Assembly (NCBI RefSeq): GCF_014698995.1
Contig: NZ_JACWZZ010000004.1
Coordinates: 496,001 to 560,000, forward strand
Direction of reading: 5' to 3'
Source: Hymenobacter duratus
Lineage (GTDB): Bacteria; Bacteroidota; Bacteroidia; Cytophagales; Hymenobacteraceae
Length of the DNA: 64,000 bases
Shown here in pieces: positions 60,255 to 64,000 of this stretch (positions are counted from its first letter, which is position 1; the number at the start of each line of letters is the position of its first letter). Under the pieces are notes generated by a model. It did not search any database, was not told where the DNA came from, and saw only the letters and a list, made by a program, of their open reading frames with translations. A program made the translations under genes and the position numbers.

Positions 60255-61349
60255 TTACTTTTCTGCGCCCCGGTCCTGAAGAAGCCCCTGGGATACTCCC
60301 ATCCAGTTGGCCATATTGTAGAGCAGCCGGGCACCCACTATAGCATTCCATTCCGTGTCGCCGGGAGCCACCTCGTTCAGGTCGCAGCCAATGATGGTGC
60401 GGCCCGAACGCACCACAGAGCGGATGAGGTAGAGTGCTTCTTCAAACTCCAGACCACCGGGTACGGGCGTACCAGTACCGGGGCACAGTTTGGGGTCCAA
60501 CCCATCAATATCAAAGCTCAGGTACACTTTCTGCGGCAGCTGGGCAATGATTTTGCCGCAGACCTTCTTCCAGGACTTCTTGGCAAACCGCTCGTCGCTC
60601 AGGAACCGGTTGTGGAACATGGTGATGCGGCCCTTGCTCTGCTCCACCATTTCGGCTTCCTGCTGGCACAGGTCGCGGATGCCCACCTGCACCAGCTTTT
60701 TAACCTGCGGTAGTTTCAGGGCGTTGTACATGATAGAAGCGTGCGAAAATTCGAACCCCTCGTAGGCAGGGCGCAGGTCGCAATGGGCATCAATCTGCAG
60801 AATTCCGAATTCCTCATGACGCTCGGCCAGGGCATGCAGATAGCCCAGCGGGGTGCTGTGGTCACCGCCGAGCAAGACCACGCCTTTGCCGGCGTCGAGG
60901 TAGGCCCCCGTTTTCTTTTTCAGATACTTTACCAACGCTTCTCCACGCTGGTTGATATGGACAGGAGCCGTCGAGAACTTCGCGTGACTTTCTTCCGGCT
61001 CGCCTTCCTCTAGCCAGCCTATGTAGTCTTCGGCCAGAGGGCGAAGCTCCCGGCTTTCATCGGCCGTTTTTTCATCGGGCTCCTCCATAGCCAAGCCCAT
61101 GCGCCAGGCATCGGGCAGGTCAGGGTCGAACAGATCGACTTGTAGCGAGGCGTCACGAATGGCCGCAGGACCTTCAGCAGTACCGGCGCGGTACGACACG
61201 GTCACTTCCCACGGCACAGGCACTATTACGACTTGCGCTTCTTCGACCGTGAAAGGCAACCCATATACGCCGCCCTGGGTGTCACCCAGAGCATTGGGGT
61301 CGAAAGCAGCTAATTTTTTCTCCAAGCTGGAGGACGTGGTGTTAGCCAT
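60255..61349 (-). CDS. Arginase/agmatinase/formiminoglutamase family ureohydrolase
   Basis: 364 aa from the ATG at 61347-61349 (MANTTSSS). Manganese ligands are seen in VVLLGGDHSTPLG (His), LQIDAHCDLRPAY (DAHxD) and LSFDIDGLDPKLCPGTGTP (DxD). It hydrolyses a guanidino or formimidoyl group; agmatine is a good candidate because of the N-terminal layout, but the substrate cannot be fixed by sequence alone. The frame opens at 61400 with hydrophobic residues that look like a spurious extension. A hairpin lies between it and cheC. Confidence 0.87.
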   Translation of the reverse strand: MANTTSSSLEKKLAAFDPNALGDTQGGVYGLPFTVEEAQVVIVPVPWEVTVSYRAGTAEGPAAIRDASLQVDLFDPDLPDAWRMGLAMEEPDEKTADESRELRPLAEDYIGWLEEGEPEESHAKFSTAPVHINQRGEALVKYLKKKTGAYLDAGKGVVLLGGDHSTPLGYLHALAERHEEFGILQIDAHCDLRPAYEGFEFSHASIMYNALKLPQVKKLVQVGIRDLCQQEAEMVEQSKGRITMFHNRFLSDERFAKKSWKKVCGKIIAQLPQKVYLSFDIDGLDPKLCPGTGTPVPGGLEFEEALYLIRSVVRSGRTIIGCDLNEVAPGDTEWNAIVGARLLYNMANWMGVSQGLLQDRGAEK

Positions 61350-61387
61350 AGAAGTAGTAGGAAAAGGAAACAGACGTGCGAAAATAA

Positions 61388-61432
61388 ATAACCACTCCAT
61401 AAGAGCGGTAAGCCGGACTTAGGAGTGGTTAT
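61388..61432 (-). terminator. Probable terminator of the che operon
   Basis: An 11-bp stem (61422-61432 with 61388-61398) and a 23-base loop; read on the minus strand it is followed by TTATTTTC. It lies 24 bases after the cheC stop and before the ureohydrolase gene. Confidence 0.6.
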
Positions 61433-61456
61433 CAGGAAAAGTACAGATCGGTGCAG

Positions 61457-62098
61457 CTAATTCGCAGTACCGCCGAAGAAGTCATACGTCCGGATAATCT
61501 CGAGGATTTTCTCGAAAGTCGGCCGGTCAAAGAACAGCATTAGCGGCAGCTCTACTGAATTTTCCTTATCAGAAAACTGCGTAATGACGCTGAATATCAG
61601 GGGTTGGACCTGGGGCTGAGCATCCAGCAAGTTGTGCAGCGAGTTGGCAATGTCGCCACGCGGTGCCGTGGGGGGGGCGCCGTAGATTTTTGCCTTCAGA
61701 ATATTGGCCAACTGCGTGACTAAGGCTCCCGTGATGATGTTGCTGATTTCCAGCAACAAGGATTCCTGCATCTCGTCAATAGCCGTAGACGCTGGGGTAT
61801 CCATCCGCAGGCATACCCGCGACAAACGCTGGATATGTTGCCCCGAGAAGAACATCAGCGTTGTGCCATTAAACTCACCCCGGATGTCGGACTGAATAGC
61901 GACGTTGGTCTGCTGAATTTCACGCACCATGTCCAATATCCCGTTGCCGGGCATCAGATCAAGGCTGGGAACTTCCAGCAATACTTTCTCCTGGGCAATT
62001 ACCGCAAACGAATCGGCGGCGCGGGCCAGTCCTATGTTCAGAATTTCACGGACGACGTCTCGCTCCAGTTCTGTCATGTGCAAGTCCATATATTTCAA
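61457..62098 (-). CDS. cheC: CheC-type CheY-phosphatase
   Basis: 213 aa. Both phosphatase motifs (D/S-x3-E-x2-N) are present: DVVREILN near residues 14-21, and SLLLEISN near residue 117. This is the arrangement of CheC with two active sites. It dephosphorylates CheY-P to reset the chemotaxis signal, and usually partners with CheD, which is not in the window. It is 55 bases downstream of cheA on the same strand and is the last gene of the operon. Confidence 0.9.
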   Translation of the reverse strand: MKYMDLHMTELERDVVREILNIGLARAADSFAVIAQEKVLLEVPSLDLMPGNGILDMVREIQQTNVAIQSDIRGEFNGTTLMFFSGQHIQRLSRVCLRMDTPASTAIDEMQESLLLEISNIITGALVTQLANILKAKIYGAPPTAPRGDIANSLHNLLDAQPQVQPLIFSVITQFSDKENSVELPLMLFFDRPTFEKILEIIRTYDFFGGTAN

Positions 62099-62153
62099 TC
62101 AGTTGGCCGAAGGTCGCTGGAAACAACTAGTCCGGAATCAGCAGTACGCATTT

Positions 62154-63785
62154 TCATAGCCGTCGGGCTAGAAACAGTCGAGTTAAAGCAGGAACATCCA
62201 GTACGAGGCACACCTGCCCACTTCCGAGCAAGGTAACTCCACCGAACAATTCAATGGTGTCAAGCGGTTTGGTCATTGGCTTGATGACGATGTTCTGCTG
62301 GCGCAGAAACCGGTCGACAATCAGGCCCAGCTTACGGTTATTGTAGTTCACGATGATGATGTCCTGACGGCCCTGTACCTCGGCACGAGTAGCCGGTTGC
62401 AATGGCTCGTCGCCATTTTGCAGCAGACGGCGCAGGCTCACAACCGGCACATTTTCGCCCTGTACTTCGGCCATCAGCAGCCCCCCCACCACATGCAGGT
62501 CGTCGGGCCACAACGACACTACCGAGTCAGTGTGCATCAGCGGAATGGCATAGCTACGTTCGTCCAACTCGAAAAGCAGTGCCCCCTTCACAGCAATGGA
62601 AGTCGGCAGCACCAGCGTGAACGTGGTGCCCTGGCCCAAGACTGAGTCGACGCGCAATTGCCCACCCAACGAGTCGATGGCCAGCTTTACCACGTCCAGC
62701 CCTACCCCACGGCCCGAAATTTCGGTTACTTCTTTTGCCATCGAGAAGCCCGGTTCGAACAGGAAGGCCCGCACAGCCTTGTCGTCGAGTTGGCGGGCGG
62801 CCTCTTTGCCTACCAGCCCGCGCTCCACCGCTTTGCGGCGCACACTCTCCACATCGATTCCCCGTCCATCATCCGTCACCTGAATCAGGACGTCGTCGCG
62901 CTCGGTCTGGGCCGACAGCGTGAGCTGGCCCTGAGCGGGCTTCCCGGCTTTCTCGCGCTCCGCCGGGGTTTCGAGGCCGTGCGCAACGGCATTGCGCACG
63001 AGGTGCAGCAGCGCATCGGTGATAATCTGCAGGATGTTGCGGTCAATCTGAATATCCTGGCCGCTTAGGGTAAGCTCCACCTGCTTCTGCTCAGCGCTGG
63101 CCACGTCGCGGACCACCCGCGGAAACTTGTTCAGCAAGGATCCCACATTTACGAGCCGGGCATCCATTACGGAATACTGCAGTTCGTCGGTGATGCGGAA
63201 CAAATGGGCGGCGGAGGTTTGCAAAGCCGAATTGCCAATCTCCTGGCTCAGAGTCAGGATACGGTCCCGGTCAATTATTAATTCGCCTACCAGGTTGAGC
63301 AGATGGTCGAGTTTCTTGATCTGGATGTAGACGAGGTCCGATAACTCCAGCTTCCGGGTGGCATCTTCTTCGTCGGCCAGCTCGCCTTCCAGCACGGGCT
63401 CTTCTCCACGTACCAGCCGGTCAAGATTGTCGAGCAGCACGTTGCTGTCAGGAACTACTTCGTCGTCTCCGACAGCCCGAATCATGGCCCCTATCATGTC
63501 CACCCCGGTAAAGAGGACGGCTGCCAAACTCCCACTGAATTCGCGCTCCTTGCTTCGGATTAGCCCAAAAATGGTTTCCATATGGTGCGCCACTTCCCCG
63601 ATGGAAGTATAGCCCATAGCCCGCGAGTTGGATTTCAGATTGTGCATGAGCCGAAACAGCTCATTTAGCGCCTGCGAGTCGTGCGGATTACGCTCCAACT
63701 CGCTGATATGGCGGCTCATGGCATCGTAGGCTTCCAGCGCCTCGGCCATGTACATTTCGCGGTATTCCTGTTCGCGTGATTTCAT
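62154..63785 (-). CDS. cheA: Chemotaxis histidine kinase CheA, short form
   Basis: 543 aa. P1: the HPt helix has FRLMHNLKSNSRAMGY with phosphorylated His48. A short acidic linker (ELADEEDATRK) takes the place of the P2 CheY-docking domain. P3 (about residues 135-205) is the dimerisation hairpin; P4 has the N box HLVRNAVAHGLE, G1 TDDGRGIDV and G2 SGRGVGLDVV; P5 (about residues 400-535) is the CheW-like coupling domain. It phosphorylates CheY and CheB in response to receptors. Its ATG overlaps the TGA of cheB by 4 bases (ATGA), so translation is coupled. Confidence 0.94.
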   Translation of the reverse strand: MKSREQEYREMYMAEALEAYDAMSRHISELERNPHDSQALNELFRLMHNLKSNSRAMGYTSIGEVAHHMETIFGLIRSKEREFSGSLAAVLFTGVDMIGAMIRAVGDDEVVPDSNVLLDNLDRLVRGEEPVLEGELADEEDATRKLELSDLVYIQIKKLDHLLNLVGELIIDRDRILTLSQEIGNSALQTSAAHLFRITDELQYSVMDARLVNVGSLLNKFPRVVRDVASAEQKQVELTLSGQDIQIDRNILQIITDALLHLVRNAVAHGLETPAEREKAGKPAQGQLTLSAQTERDDVLIQVTDDGRGIDVESVRRKAVERGLVGKEAARQLDDKAVRAFLFEPGFSMAKEVTEISGRGVGLDVVKLAIDSLGGQLRVDSVLGQGTTFTLVLPTSIAVKGALLFELDERSYAIPLMHTDSVVSLWPDDLHVVGGLLMAEVQGENVPVVSLRRLLQNGDEPLQPATRAEVQGRQDIIIVNYNNRKLGLIVDRFLRQQNIVIKPMTKPLDTIELFGGVTLLGSGQVCLVLDVPALTRLFLARRL

Positions 63786-64000
63786 AGCTGAAAGGAGCGA
63801 ACGGGAAATGAGCCAACGGCCTGAGCGGTTGGTACAGGCAGCGCAAAAAAGGAAGTATGGCGCGTTATGGCTGCGGCCAGTTGCTCCAGCGGCAGTACTG
63901 CATTGGCCCAGCCGTGTTGAATCACAGACTGCGGCATAGAAAACAGCGCGGAGGAGGCTTCATCCTGAACCAGCACCATTCCGCCATGTTGCCGGATAGC
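63782..64000 (-). CDS. cheB: CheB methylesterase, C-terminal part (cut by edge)
   Basis: Only the last 72 residues are present. They read GGMVLVQDEASSALFSMPQ and later WANAVLPLEQLAAAI, the C-terminal signature of the CheB methylesterase domain, where the conserved QDEAS and the SMP segment follow the catalytic Asp. The rest, including the receiver domain, lies past the right edge. CheB removes methyl groups from receptor glutamates. It is translationally coupled to cheA by a 4-base overlap. Confidence 0.9.
   Translation of the reverse strand, partial: AIRQHGGMVLVQDEASSALFSMPQSVIQHGWANAVLPLEQLAAAITRHTSFFALPVPTAQAVGSFPVRSFQL

Noticed and set aside
1..64000. tRNA, rRNA, insertion sequences, replication origin
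   Set aside because: I looked for cloverleaf ends, rRNA-like blocks, transposase motifs and DnaA-box clusters while reading and found none that I could support.

Overview
The window looks like a chromosomal piece of a GC-rich member of the Bacteroidota, most like Hymenobacter or a close Cytophagales relative; this is inferred from gene content, not from a search. The pointers are the DUF4290-murA pair, DUF3109, DUF177-rpmF-plsX-fabH, a SigK/RskA-type pair, GreA next to HIT and KsgA genes, near-absence of Shine-Dalgarno sequences, and -7 boxes of the Bacteroidota type (TAnnTTTG) upstream of several genes. I see no rRNA, tRNA, CRISPR array, transposase or prophage.

Layout. 1-2850 (minus) is the edge of a surface-polysaccharide locus: WzxE-like flippase, GT2 glycosyltransferase, truncated membrane protein. 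3072-8360 holds CorA, a NadR-like NAD enzyme and a 913-aa envelope protein. 8576-13364 has two related lipoproteins, an FKBP lipoprotein, an APC permease and a membrane-anchored CarboxypepD_reg protein. 14400-17469 is a three-gene redox operon (FAD oxidoreductase, two-helix protein, membrane polyferredoxin). 17520-20171 has secreted or unknown proteins, and 20401-24077 is a glycan-assembly operon of two GT2 enzymes and a GT-C-like membrane enzyme. 24074-27336 (minus) is a run of an H-NOX haem protein, an AhpD-like peroxidase of the arsenosugar-associated type, a rhodanese lipoprotein, a DUF2064/TIGR04282 transferase and a lipoprotein. 27460-28940 is an ECF sigma/anti-sigma pair. 29219-34103 has an aldehyde dehydrogenase, a 36-bp inverted repeat, YdcF, a thioredoxin-like protein and a DUF885 lipoprotein.

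34162-34392 is an exact-period 21-bp tandem repeat. 35201-36652 encodes a secreted NucA-type nuclease. 36700-41852 carries a hydrolase, an MFS transporter, an AI-2E-family permease and an M28 peptidase. 41884-42765 is a HIT hydrolase fused to a NuiA-like nuclease-inhibitor domain, so a nuclease and its probable inhibitor lie about 5 kb apart. 42921-48069 is housekeeping (greA, 2-hydroxyacid dehydrogenase, ksgA, pepA, pdxA).

48248-54359 is a small orphan HigA-like regulator followed by a lipid and translation block (DUF177, rpmF, plsX, fabH, efp, accB, accC): PlsX and FabH feed phospholipid and fatty-acid synthesis and AccB/AccC make malonyl-CoA. 54441-59710 has DUF3109, a PcrA/UvrD helicase, DUF4290 and murA. 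59791-61349 has a YvlD-like membrane protein and an arginase-family enzyme. The right edge (61457-64000, minus) is a chemotaxis-type cheB-cheA-cheC operon that runs out of the window.

The most interesting leads are the NucA-type nuclease with its HIT-NuiA fusion, the H-NOX-led arsenosugar-like operon without ArsS or ArsM, the redox operon at 14.4-17.5 kb, the 21-bp repeat array, and several leader or intercistronic hairpins (greA, accB-accC, plsX-fabH).
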